Shown here: positions 55,971 through 64,000 of the stretch, one piece after another
Layout of the letters: every line of letters begins with the position of its first letter
Numbering within the stretch: the stretch's first letter is position 1
Assembly (NCBI RefSeq): GCF_005217525.1
Contig: NZ_PNXQ01000001.1
Coordinates: 159,892-223,891, forward strand
Direction of reading: 5' to 3'
From: Paenibacillus terrae
GTDB taxonomy: Bacteria > Bacillota > Bacilli > Paenibacillales > Paenibacillaceae
DNA length: 64,000 nucleotides
The notes under the pieces: model-generated
Told to the model about the DNA's origin: nothing
Database searches by the model: none
What the model saw: only the letters and a program-made list of their open reading frames with translations
Translations under genes and position numbers: made by a program

Positions 55971-57032
55971 ATGCGAAAACAATTTTTCGGATTGGATTTC
56001 GATATCCAGACATCAATCGAAAACAAAGAAAAAAAATTAATATTACTGCCTAACCCTGAAGCACAATTACAATATCAAAATTCACTTGCAACTTTAGATG
56101 AGCAAAGTTTACAACTATTGTGGAGTAAATCATTCTTCGGAATCAATCATACAACACAATTATTTCGAATCATGTATGATACTTTCAACTCAAAAGTTAA
56201 TGATATAAAAACCAACGATGACATATTAACAGTACATGCTTTATTTTGTGATATGATCATACGTTTTGGCACTATAATAGAGGATTTTGCTGGATTTTGT
56301 TCTGCATGTAAAAGACATGTGACAGAAGGAACTAATATTGCTGAACATTTTTTAGCTTACAGTAATCCAAATCAGTTTTATACAGACATGCTCTCTAAGC
56401 AGGGTGCAGAATTCATCCGACAGATCTTCAGAATACCGCAATCGCAAGATGATCTGGATACTATTTTCACTAATTTATCTGCTGCTGAGAAAGAATTACT
56501 TTGGAAAGGTATCTCAGTAACAACAGAAATAATATCTGAACGTATGAAGATAACTGCTAAATCAATTGTAAGAGAACAACCAACAAACTTCACTCTTTTC
56601 GACTTATATAATAAATTAAAGCATGGATTCGCACCTTATTATTCGTATATATTCCCCATACCAATTACATTAACAACTACAGAAATAGAAACTACCAATG
56701 AAGAAATGGTTGAATCATATCTGATTAAATTTATGCTAATCATGCATAATAAACTCAAAGGGCAGATGAATAACATAGAATTACAAAAGCTAAGAGTTAA
56801 TAAATTGGCCACATGTGCTACAACTCTAATTGAGGCTACCAAAGAAACCGCTGATGAAATCTTGCAAACTGTAATAGAGATCGATTATCTATACAAGTAC
56901 TTAGTTAAAAGATATATCACTTACGCATCAGGTAGCAAAAGAATTCTACTTCTCGGAAGTAAAGACCATTTAACAATAGAAGAATCAAATGATATTGAAA
57001 CAATCATCTCTAATGACAAACGATACACTTAA
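55971..57032 (+). CDS. Orphan AT-rich protein, helical, with an NKLKHG motif
   Basis: 353 aa from ATG 55971 (AAAGG 10 nt upstream); the open frame extends back to 55842 into IS remnant sequence. AT content is clearly above the neighbours. Predicted mostly helical, no membrane segment. The segment FDLYNKLKHGFAPYYSYIFP contains an N-K-L-K-H-G pattern seen in several HEPN-like or abortive-infection type proteins, but a second catalytic motif is not visible. A Cys pair (GFCSACKR) is near residue 107. Probably horizontally acquired; function unknown. Confidence 0.7.
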   Translation: MRKQFFGLDFDIQTSIENKEKKLILLPNPEAQLQYQNSLATLDEQSLQLLWSKSFFGINHTTQLFRIMYDTFNSKVNDIKTNDDILTVHALFCDMIIRFGTIIEDFAGFCSACKRHVTEGTNIAEHFLAYSNPNQFYTDMLSKQGAEFIRQIFRIPQSQDDLDTIFTNLSAAEKELLWKGISVTTEIISERMKITAKSIVREQPTNFTLFDLYNKLKHGFAPYYSYIFPIPITLTTTEIETTNEEMVESYLIKFMLIMHNKLKGQMNNIELQKLRVNKLATCATTLIEATKETADEILQTVIEIDYLYKYLVKRYITYASGSKRILLLGSKDHLTIEESNDIETIISNDKRYT

Positions 57033-57261
57033 AAAGTGTGGATCTAATGACTTGTGAGAAAAACAACCCCCATACAATCAATTCAAAACCAGGAGTGTTT
57101 TAACAAAAGTTGAGTCTACTCCTCATTTTCCAACACGTCCATTTTTGTGTCGTAAAATTGGGTTATTATGCTAAAATAATCCTTTCATCGTTCCGTTTCC
57201 TTTGAGAACATTATTCCGTCTACCTTAATAAAACCAATCCCTTAAGGAGTGTGATTCATGA

Positions 57262-58149
57262 ATGAGAAAGATACTTGTATTAGGTGGAACGCGCTTTTTT
57301 GGAAAAAGGCTGGTGGAACGTCTGGTGGAGGATTCCGAGAATAACGTTACGATCCTCACGAGAGGTCAAACAAGTGATTCGTTCGGTGACCGCGTTCAGC
57401 GGATTATTGCAGATCGTAACGATGCAGAAGCGCTGGCTGAGGCGGTAGGTGAGCAGGTTTGGGATGTTGTCTACGATAATATTTGCTTTTCTCCAGATGA
57501 AGCCAGAGAAGCCTGCCGCATTTTTGATGCTAAAGCCAAACGGTATATTCTGACCTCCAGCTTATCCGTCTACGATCCAAGTCCAGAAGTGCTGACCGAG
57601 AGTATCTTCGACCCTCAGGCTTACCCGGTTCGCAAAGGCAGACAGGACGATTTTACATATCAGGAGGCTAAACGGCAGGCAGAAGCGGTTTTCATGCAAC
57701 AAGCTACGTTCCCGGTTGCCGCTGTTCGTTTTCCGATTGTATTAGGAGCAGATGATTATACGAAAAGACTTCATTTTCATATAGAGCATGTTCGTGATGG
57801 AATAAAAATCGGCATACCGAATCCGGCAGCGCACATCTCGTTTATCCGTTCTGATGAAGCCGCAGATTTTCTGCTTTGGCTTGGTCACTCTCATTTGACA
57901 GGACCCGTCAATGCTTGCTCCGACGGTACTGTGAAGATTGGAGAACTCATTTCCACCATTGAGCAGGTAACTGGAAAACAAGCCGTGATTCAAGAAAAAA
58001 CAGCGGACGAGCATATGTCTCCATTCGGTATTACACAATCCTGGTATATGGATACGACCAAAGCCCAATCAGAAGGATACTCGTTCCTTTCCCTGACCGA
58101 ATGGCTTCCCGAGCTGATCACCAACCTGAACCGTTCCTATGAATCATAA
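57262..58149 (+). CDS. NAD(P)-dependent epimerase/dehydratase family protein
   Basis: 295 aa. Rossmann loop LGGTRFFGKRL at the start, then VVYDNICFSPDEA, TSSLSVYDP, and Y-x3-K in FTYQEAKRQAEAV. Atypical extended SDR (isoflavone reductase/CSP41-like). Single gene; GC content is back to the normal level, so the accessory patch ends before it. Substrate unknown. Confidence 0.87.
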   Translation: MRKILVLGGTRFFGKRLVERLVEDSENNVTILTRGQTSDSFGDRVQRIIADRNDAEALAEAVGEQVWDVVYDNICFSPDEAREACRIFDAKAKRYILTSSLSVYDPSPEVLTESIFDPQAYPVRKGRQDDFTYQEAKRQAEAVFMQQATFPVAAVRFPIVLGADDYTKRLHFHIEHVRDGIKIGIPNPAAHISFIRSDEAADFLLWLGHSHLTGPVNACSDGTVKIGELISTIEQVTGKQAVIQEKTADEHMSPFGITQSWYMDTTKAQSEGYSFLSLTEWLPELITNLNRSYES

Positions 58150-58190
58150 AAGTAACTTGTAAATCACAAGTAGCTGCCATAGAAACAAGG

Positions 58191-58220
58191 CAAAAAAAAG
58201 AGGACCCGATCATCGGGTCC
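58191..58220 (-). terminator. Terminator downstream of the acetyltransferase gene
   Basis: GGACCCGAT/ATCGGGTCC is a perfect 9-bp inverted repeat (58202-58220), followed on the minus strand by TCTTTTTTTT. Confidence 0.85.
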
Positions 58221-58330
58221 AGCAACATATATTATTCAAAAGGGGGTCATGTCTGTATTGTACCCGTCCTGTGTTAGAGTTAGTTTGCAGTTATATTTCA
58301 TCTCTGTAACAAAATATTCCACTGCCATTT

Positions 58331-58963
58331 CTATGCATAATCCCCTTGGGTAATCGAGAACACCAATACACCCGGTACCTCTCCTGAATGATCATAGGCA
58401 CTGATTGTGCGCAGCATGCGCATCTTGTTTTTAATCAGCACACGCACGGAAGCCTGATTATCCTCTTGGCAACGACCTTCGATCCTCTTGAGCTTTAAAG
58501 CACCAAAACCAAATCTCAGCATTTCCTCCACGACCTCTGTAGCCAGCCCTTGTCCCCAGAAAGGACGGTCCAAAATATAGCCTAGCTGCGCCTCACCCGC
58601 TTTTTCATTCCATTGCTGGAAAGAAGCGATACCGAGCAGCGGCGAGTGGCTGAGTTCATTATGTTCATGGAGTTCGTTAAGTTGGCCGGGTTCGTTGTTT
58701 GCTGCTGTATTTCTCCCATGCCATTCCACCGCAAAATGCAGGGAATCCAGCGAATCCGCAGCCACTCTTATTTGCGCTACCAAACGACGCATCCGCGTAT
58801 CGACTGGCTTGCGAATCCGGTTCACATACCGGATAACCAATGGATCGGACAGCATCCGTTCCAGCGCGGGGTAATCCCTTGCTTGTAGCTGGCGCAACCG
58901 GACACGATCGGTATAAAGCTCCGGTAGCCCTGACCCTGAACGAAGCATTTCTCTGGTGAGCAC
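58331..58963 (-). CDS. GNAT-family N-acetyltransferase
   Basis: 210 aa from GTG 58963 (AGGAGG 7 nt upstream). Acetyltransf_3/RimJ type: TDRVRLRQLQARDYPAL, AQLGYILDRPFWGQGLATEV (acetyl-CoA loop), RIEGRCQEDNQASVRVL. An extra Asn/Glu/His-rich stretch (NELHEHNELSHS) interrupts the domain near residue 125, which is unusual for the family. The longer open frame to 59062 overlaps the next gene and is rejected. Substrate unknown. Confidence 0.88.
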   Translation of the reverse strand: MLTREMLRSGSGLPELYTDRVRLRQLQARDYPALERMLSDPLVIRYVNRIRKPVDTRMRRLVAQIRVAADSLDSLHFAVEWHGRNTAANNEPGQLNELHEHNELSHSPLLGIASFQQWNEKAGEAQLGYILDRPFWGQGLATEVVEEMLRFGFGALKLKRIEGRCQEDNQASVRVLIKNKMRMLRTISAYDHSGEVPGVLVFSITQGDYA

Positions 58964-59015
58964 AATGATCCCTCCTGCGGATGGATTAGCTTTTTGCGGC
59001 GAATAGGTTGCACAC

Positions 59016-59756
59016 TCAATCCAGGTCCTGAATTCCCCGGTAAATGCCTGTGCGCAGCTCACGAATGTAATACGGCAAAGAAGGTACGTCTGCTTCCTCA
59101 GCCTGTTTCACCGCCAGCTCTATATTATAAGGTACACGTACAAACTGGATGGAAAAAGGTGTAGGGCTCTCTTCTCCCATGCTCCCCTCCAAAATGCAGT
59201 AGGAAGCCTGAGTTACATCCAGCGGATTGCCAACACTGCCGACATTAAAAAGCGTTTTGCCCTGAAAATGCTGTATAAAGGCATTATGCACATCTCCATA
59301 TCCCACGACATCCGGGGCAAAAGCGGCTTTTCCATTTTCCTCGGCCAACGGGTCGAACATAGCGATTCTTTTCTCCGGCTCATCCCATGGCTGCACGCGA
59401 TGATATACACTTTGCGGCGAAGCATGCACCAGACGGATACGACGTCCGCTCATCCTGAAATCATGATGAAACGGCAACTCTGCCAAATACTGTAGCCGTT
59501 CTGTGCCCAGGCGCTCGGCTTGCCAGCTAAAATTGAGATCATCTGTAATGCTAACCAGCTCATCCCAATTACCACGCACCACCACTTCGCAATGTTGACG
59601 GACAGCCTCCAGAACCTCGCACGGGCTAGGCCCTTTGCCGATCAGATCGCCCAAACAAAACACACGACTAATCCGTCGGGAAGCAACATCCTCCAGCACC
59701 GCCTCGCAGGCAGGCCAATTGCCATGTATATCTGAAATGACAGCAATACGATCCAT
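59016..59756 (-). CDS. Metallophosphoesterase (YfcE/serine-threonine phosphatase-like)
   Basis: 246 aa from ATG 59756 (AAGGAG 10 nt upstream). Calcineurin-like motifs: AVISDIHGN, CLGDLIGKGP, VRGNWDE, VHASP, GYGDVHNAF and NVGSVGNPLD. Two-metal phosphoesterase; GDVH replaces the more usual GHTH. Substrate unknown; neighbours are an acetyltransferase and a second metallophosphoesterase. Confidence 0.88.
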   Translation of the reverse strand: MDRIAVISDIHGNWPACEAVLEDVASRRISRVFCLGDLIGKGPSPCEVLEAVRQHCEVVVRGNWDELVSITDDLNFSWQAERLGTERLQYLAELPFHHDFRMSGRRIRLVHASPQSVYHRVQPWDEPEKRIAMFDPLAEENGKAAFAPDVVGYGDVHNAFIQHFQGKTLFNVGSVGNPLDVTQASYCILEGSMGEESPTPFSIQFVRVPYNIELAVKQAEEADVPSLPYYIRELRTGIYRGIQDLD

Positions 59757-59853
59757 CTGAATATCACTCCTTTGTCCGAAACAGCTACACACTACACTAA
59801 ACCCTTTTTATGTAGTTACAAGCCCATACTGATGAAGGTAAACATATAATAGC

Positions 59854-60798
59854 CTATTGACCGGATTTCAGTGTAATGACACTCAGCTCCGGCCTGCACA
59901 GCACACGAATCGGCAGCTTGGTCATTCCAATGCCTCTGCTGACATACAGCGGCATCCTGTCAGTCCCTACATGAAATAATCCCTGAATGTACTTGCGTCC
60001 ACCCGGAGGCGGCATCGGCGCTCCGAGGACAGGCAAGCGTACCTGTCCTCCATGCGTATGTCCCGACAGCTGAAGATCAAAGGACATTCGCGCCGCCACA
60101 TCCGCATAATCCGGCTCATGCATAAGCAGCAGCTTGCACAAGTCATCAGAAAGTCCGTGGATGGCACGCCGTGGATTGGGTTTGCCCATAATGTCATCCT
60201 CTAACCCAACAATCGCCACACGCTGCCCGGCTCGCTCTACAATCGCGTGTTCATTTCTCAGCAACGTAAACCCGGTTTTTGGATATAGCTCCTGTACCCC
60301 GCCTGGTAAACCCCGATAATCGTGATTGCCGAGAATGGCGAATTTACCGAGTGTGGCGTACATCGAAGCCATGACCGGAACAGCGGCTTTCATAGATACG
60401 GCATAATCATCTACAATATCACCTGTAAAACAAAGCAAATCCGGTTCCAGTCCTGCAATTCGGTCCGCAAGCTCCCGCAGGTCCTGCTCATCCATGTGAA
60501 AGCCCAAGTGTACATCACTAAAATGCACGACTCTGATACCGTCAAAAGCCGACGGCAGACGGGGCAAAGATAGTGTAAAACGTGTAATCTCCAAATGATT
60601 AGGCTCCCATAGGGAAGCGTATCCTCCAGTTAAAAGCGCGGTTCCGGCTGTCGCTAAAGCGGCTTTTTTCAAAAAACGACGACGCGAAGGATTGGCTGGC
60701 TCATTTGAAATGGAACGACGCGAAGAACCGAGAGGGATCGCGGCCTCATCGTGTGAGCCATCCTGACTCTCGCGGCGGGTTTGCGGCGTCTTCTCCAT
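59854..60798 (-). CDS. Tat-exported metallophosphoesterase (YkuE-like)
   Basis: 314 aa. Twin-arginine signal SRRRFLKKAALATAG at 38-52 followed by a hydrophobic stretch. Motifs VVHFSDVHLGFH, FTGDIVDD, ILGNHDYRG, LLMHEPDY, LSGHTHGGQVRLP. YkuE of B. subtilis is a Tat substrate of the same type that binds the cell wall. The N-terminal 37 residues are longer and polar compared with the usual n-region. Confidence 0.9.
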   Translation of the reverse strand: MEKTPQTRRESQDGSHDEAAIPLGSSRRSISNEPANPSRRRFLKKAALATAGTALLTGGYASLWEPNHLEITRFTLSLPRLPSAFDGIRVVHFSDVHLGFHMDEQDLRELADRIAGLEPDLLCFTGDIVDDYAVSMKAAVPVMASMYATLGKFAILGNHDYRGLPGGVQELYPKTGFTLLRNEHAIVERAGQRVAIVGLEDDIMGKPNPRRAIHGLSDDLCKLLLMHEPDYADVAARMSFDLQLSGHTHGGQVRLPVLGAPMPPPGGRKYIQGLFHVGTDRMPLYVSRGIGMTKLPIRVLCRPELSVITLKSGQ

Positions 60799-60886
60799 AT
60801 GCGTGCCCCCTTGCTATCTATTCAACTATTGTACAGTTCAAATATCTCATGATTCAAATGTTCAAATATTTCACGCTTTTAGCCCT

Positions 60887-61696
60887 CTAGCGGTTGGTGG
60901 CTAACCATCGTTCTGCATAGTCTACCAAATCACGCTGCCTCGCTAAAAAACACGATGCATCCCCGATGTTCACTCGCGTAAAGGCTACGGGACGATCCCG
61001 CTCAAAATCAAGCCCCAGCTTGTCAAAATCATCCGAGGATATATTAAAATCCTGAAAAGATACCCATACTTTCTCCCCGTTCACCATCATCGGGGCTTGT
61101 TGGGTTGTTTCTTCACGTCCATTGTACGCTGTGCGGTGTTCCGCCAAATGAAAGGACGTGTTGCTGTCATGTCCGCAGCCCAGCAACAGCACATAGGCGT
61201 CTGTCTCATATAGCTTCGCCAGTGGCGATTGTTCACCCAGCCCGAAATCAAGCTCATGCCCTTCCAGCAAGCGTGAGGCCGCAGGTCCACGGGCCGCAAA
61301 TGAAACATGCGGGTGTCCACTGCGCAGTGTTCCCGGCAGGCCACGAAACGTTTCCACCATAATACCCATCCCTCCGGTCAGCGTCCAGGCCGGATCATAG
61401 GCGGGCATTTCCTCGCGTACAAGTTCCCACCATGACTCATCCAGAGGTGGGTTCATCCATGTCGACGGATCGGTCAGATCATGGGACTGCGTCGGCGTGA
61501 CCAGCGTTCCTTCCGGGCCAATCGCATCGGTTAATGCTGCAAGAATAGCAGAGGCCCCGCCCGGAACAAAACTGCCAAAGCTGCGCATCGACGAGTGCAC
61601 AAGCAACGTCATGCCTTTTTGAACCCCCAGTTCCTTTAATCCTTTCAGCACATCCGACCCGATAACGGGCCGACGCGTCATCGGTTGTACAGCCAC
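60887..61696 (-). CDS. AAC(3)-family N-acetyltransferase
   Basis: 269 aa from GTG 61696 (AAGGAGG 8 nt upstream). Antibiotic_NAT fold: LLVHSSMRSFGSFVPGG, GTLVTPTQSHDLTDP, LLGCGHDSNTSFHLAEHR with the catalytic Glu/His. It resembles chromosomal YokD/FmhB-distinct AAC(3) proteins of bacilli. Whether it acts on aminoglycosides cannot be told from sequence; it is not in a resistance island. Confidence 0.88.
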   Translation of the reverse strand: MAVQPMTRRPVIGSDVLKGLKELGVQKGMTLLVHSSMRSFGSFVPGGASAILAALTDAIGPEGTLVTPTQSHDLTDPSTWMNPPLDESWWELVREEMPAYDPAWTLTGGMGIMVETFRGLPGTLRSGHPHVSFAARGPAASRLLEGHELDFGLGEQSPLAKLYETDAYVLLLGCGHDSNTSFHLAEHRTAYNGREETTQQAPMMVNGEKVWVSFQDFNISSDDFDKLGLDFERDRPVAFTRVNIGDASCFLARQRDLVDYAERWLATNR

Positions 61697-61804
61697 CTGT
61701 CCAGCCTCCTTTTCTCCAAAAACGATACACAATACCATAATTATACCATAACTGCTGCCCTACTCTCCTCCCTCCACGGTAACTCCGATCTGTCCTGAGC
61801 ATAC

Positions 61805-61845
61805 AAAAACAGGCTTTCTCCGGTTCAGGGAAAAAGCCTGTTTTG
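61805..61845 (-). terminator. Terminator of the sdh operon
   Basis: AAAACAGGCTTT (61806-61817) and AAAGCCTGTTTT (61833-61844), perfect stem with T-runs on the minus strand, 23 nt after sdhB. Confidence 0.9.
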
Positions 61846-61868
61846 TATAAAGCATTCACTGACTAGTG

Positions 61869-62636
61869 CTAAACGGTCAACCAGCGCTTGAACATATGCT
61901 TGGTCGTTTGCTTGTTCATTTCCGCAATGGAGGTTGTCAACGGAATGCCCTTCGGGCAGGAACGTACGCAGTTTTGCGAGTTACCGCAGCCCTCCAGCCC
62001 GTCGTCCGTCATCAGCGCATCCAGCCGCTCCTCCTGATTCATTTCCCCAGTTGGATGACTATTGAATAGACGAACCTGAGATATCGCCGCAGGTCCAATG
62101 AATGTCGTTTTCTCGTTAACATTCGGGCAAGCCTCCAGGCAGACACCGCAGGTCATGCACTTGGACAGCTCATAGGCCCATTGACGCTTCTTCTCTGCCA
62201 TTCTGGGGCCGGGGCCCAGATCGTAGGTACCGTCAATCGGAATCCACGCTTTGACCTTCTTGAGCGCGTTAAACATCCGGCTTCGGTCAATGACCAAATC
62301 CCGCACAACCGGGAACGTGCTCATCGGCGCAATGGTAATCGGCTGCTCCAGCTTATCGACGAGCGCCGCACAAGCCTGACGCGGCTTGCCGTTAATCACC
62401 ATGGAGCATGCTCCACACACTTCCTCCAGACAGTTCGACTCCCAGCATACCGGGGCCGTATCTTTACCATGACTATCCACCGGGTTACGCTGAATCTCCA
62501 TCAACGCACTGATTACATTCATCCCCGGTCGATAAGCCAACTCAAATTCTTCCGTATATGGATTCGCATTAGGTTCATCCTGACGGGTCACAACGAACTT
62601 TACGGTTTTATCCGATTTCACTGCTTGCTCCGACAT
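61869..62636 (-). CDS. sdhB: Succinate dehydrogenase iron-sulfur subunit
   Basis: 255 aa from ATG 62636 (GGGAG 8 nt upstream). 2Fe-2S ligands Cys69, Cys74, Cys77 and Cys89 (NCLEEVCGAC...), then CMTCGVCLEACPNV and CGNSQNCVRSCPKGIP for the 4Fe-4S and 3Fe-4S centres. Electron-transfer subunit of complex II at the cytoplasmic membrane. It follows sdhA by 30 nt; sdhC should lie beyond the window. Confidence 0.96.
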   Translation of the reverse strand: MSEQAVKSDKTVKFVVTRQDEPNANPYTEEFELAYRPGMNVISALMEIQRNPVDSHGKDTAPVCWESNCLEEVCGACSMVINGKPRQACAALVDKLEQPITIAPMSTFPVVRDLVIDRSRMFNALKKVKAWIPIDGTYDLGPGPRMAEKKRQWAYELSKCMTCGVCLEACPNVNEKTTFIGPAAISQVRLFNSHPTGEMNQEERLDALMTDDGLEGCGNSQNCVRSCPKGIPLTTSIAEMNKQTTKHMFKRWLTV

Positions 62637-62666
62637 CTCATACACTCCCTTCTGTATCTTCCTTAA

Positions 62667-64000
62667 TTACTTGTTCTTGGAGTAATCCCGAATACGCGGC
62701 TTGATCAGCGAAACGTCCACCGCTTCGTACGAGATTTGCGGTCCTTCCGGTGTCCAGTCCGCAATCGTCGTTTTCAGGAAATCCTCATCGTTACGGTCCG
62801 GGAAGTCAGGTTTATAGTGGGCTCCACGGCTTTCGTTGCGCAGCAGCGCTCCTTTGGTCATCGCTTCAGCCAGCTCCATCATATTCCACAGCTGACGCGT
62901 GAACGCCGCACCCGCATTGTTCCAGCGCGAAGCATCATTGATGTTAATATTGGAATAACGCTCCTTCAGCTCCTTGATCTTGTGGATCGTAGCTTCCAGC
63001 TTGTCATTATAACGAACCACGGTCATGTTGTTCGTCATCCACTCGCCCAGCTCTTTATGAAGGACATAGGCATTTTCTTTCCCATCCATACGCAAAATAC
63101 GCTCATACTTCTCCGTCTGCTGATTGACCGCCGCATCGAACACGGAGGAAGCCACATCCTGCGCGGATTTTTTCAAGCCTTTAATGTATTCCACAGCTTT
63201 TGGTCCAGCCACCATCCCGCCGTAAATAGCTGACAGCAGCGAGTTTGCACCCAAACGATTCGCTCCGTGATACTGGAATTCACATTCTCCGGCGGCAAAC
63301 AGCCCCGGAATATTGGTCATCTGATTGTAATCGACCCACATGCCGCCCATCGAATAATGCACAGCCGGGAAGATTTTCATCGGTATTTTACGCGGATCGT
63401 CACCAACGAATTTTTCATAAATTTCAATAATACCGCCCAGCTTCACGTCCAGCTCTTTCGGGTCCTTATGAGACAGATCGAGATACACCATGTTCTCGCC
63501 ATTAATGCCGAGCCCATCATCGACGCATACACTGAATATTTCACGGGTCGCAATATCACGAGGAACCAGATTTCCATAAGCCGGATACTTTTCTTCGAGG
63601 AAATACCACGGCTTGCCGTCCTTGTACGTCCAAATACGGCCGCCCTCTCCCCGTGCCGACTCGGACATCAGACGCAGCTTGTCATCCCCCGGAATAGCCG
63701 TCGGATGAATCTGGATAAACTCGCCGTTGGCATAGCGTACGCCCTGCTGATATACCGCCCCGGCAGCCGTACCTGTATTAATTACGGAATTCGTGGTTTT
63801 ACCGAAAATAATGCCAGGACCGCCCGATGCCAAAATAACCGCATCTGCTACAAAGGTCTTCACTTCCATCGTGCGCAGATCCTGCGCACAGATGCCGCGA
63901 CAGATACTCTCATCATCCAGTACAGCCTGTAAAAACTCCCAGTTTTCATACTTGGTCACCAAGCCCTCGGATTCCCAGCGCCGTACCTGTTCATCAAGTG
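62667..64000 (-). CDS. sdhA: Succinate dehydrogenase flavoprotein subunit, 5' end outside the window
   Basis: At least 444 codons, open to the window edge; the methionine-like codon at 63962 is internal because LDEQVRRWESEGL continues upstream in frame. Substrate-site motif QIHPTAIPGDDKLRLMSESARGEGG region (split here at residue level), the FAD-linked HGANRLGANSLLSAIYGG, and the C-terminal helical domain with RNESRGAHYKPDFPDRNDED. Oxidises succinate to fumarate. Operon with sdhB. Confidence 0.96.
   Translation of the reverse strand, partial: LDEQVRRWESEGLVTKYENWEFLQAVLDDESICRGICAQDLRTMEVKTFVADAVILASGGPGIIFGKTTNSVINTGTAAGAVYQQGVRYANGEFIQIHPTAIPGDDKLRLMSESARGEGGRIWTYKDGKPWYFLEEKYPAYGNLVPRDIATREIFSVCVDDGLGINGENMVYLDLSHKDPKELDVKLGGIIEIYEKFVGDDPRKIPMKIFPAVHYSMGGMWVDYNQMTNIPGLFAAGECEFQYHGANRLGANSLLSAIYGGMVAGPKAVEYIKGLKKSAQDVASSVFDAAVNQQTEKYERILRMDGKENAYVLHKELGEWMTNNMTVVRYNDKLEATIHKIKELKERYSNININDASRWNNAGAAFTRQLWNMMELAEAMTKGALLRNESRGAHYKPDFPDRNDEDFLKTTIADWTPEGPQISYEAVDVSLIKPRIRDYSKNK

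Overview
The window looks like a chromosome segment of an endospore-forming Paenibacillus, most likely the P. polymyxa group. Gram-positive Shine-Dalgarno sites with frequent TTG/GTG starts, an EcsA/EcsB pair, a KinB-like kinase, CgeB and YheC/YheD spore proteins, a YjcZ-like peptide and two bacillolysin-type neutral proteases all point there. This is judged from family resemblance only; no search was run.

Layout. (1) 1-4188, minus: a gliding-type ABC exporter operon (ATPase, ABC-2 permease, GldG-like protein, DUF4340 protein cut by the window edge). (2) 4476-5549: a lone glycosyltransferase that seems to start at a non-ATG codon. (3) 5769-12506: a LicR-type PTS activator followed by a lactose/cellobiose-family PTS operon (IIA, IIC, IIB) that also holds a mannonate dehydratase and a GH1 phospho-glycosidase, with a full-consensus cre box and an inverted repeat at the operon promoter. 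(4) 12604-15196, minus: a chemoreceptor and a secreted VanX-like D,D-dipeptidase. (5) 15350-31790, minus: a tightly packed block of about 19 genes for glycan synthesis. It holds two tandem GT2 paralogues, further GT2 and GT4 enzymes, two CgeB paralogues, an RmlA-like nucleotidyltransferase, a three-gene UDP-6-deoxy-L-HexNAc module, two more NAD-dependent sugar enzymes, three small helical paralogues and a very basic small protein. A sigmaK-like promoter precedes the first gene, so a mother-cell programme that decorates the spore surface is the best reading. Four proteins in the block share a four-residue (Gly-aromatic-x-x) repeat. (6) 32008-36438: a tandem duplication of a complete neutral protease transcription unit. 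(7) 36478-40739: a protein with a tail-fibre-like C-terminal domain behind a sigmaK-like promoter, a GT4, a YheC/YheD ATP-grasp protein and phosphatidylserine decarboxylase. (8) 40907-52916: housekeeping and regulatory genes (AraC, aminotransferase, KinB-like kinase, EcsAB, DEAD-box helicase, SDR, CheX, LysR, PHP phosphatase, small alarmone synthetase). (9) 53127-57032: an AT-rich accessory patch with an unknown protein, twin small XRE regulators, a dead TetR gene, a dead IS3-family transposase and an orphan 353-aa protein. (10) 57262-64000: an epimerase, GNAT acetyltransferase, two metallophosphoesterases (one with a Tat signal), an AAC(3)-family acetyltransferase, and sdhB with the 3' part of sdhA.

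The most interesting region is the spore-glycan block: tetrad-repeat tags and Lys/Arg-rich extensions on glycosyltransferases, set beside small helical proteins, suggest an enzyme assembly or anchoring system that I cannot match to a described one.
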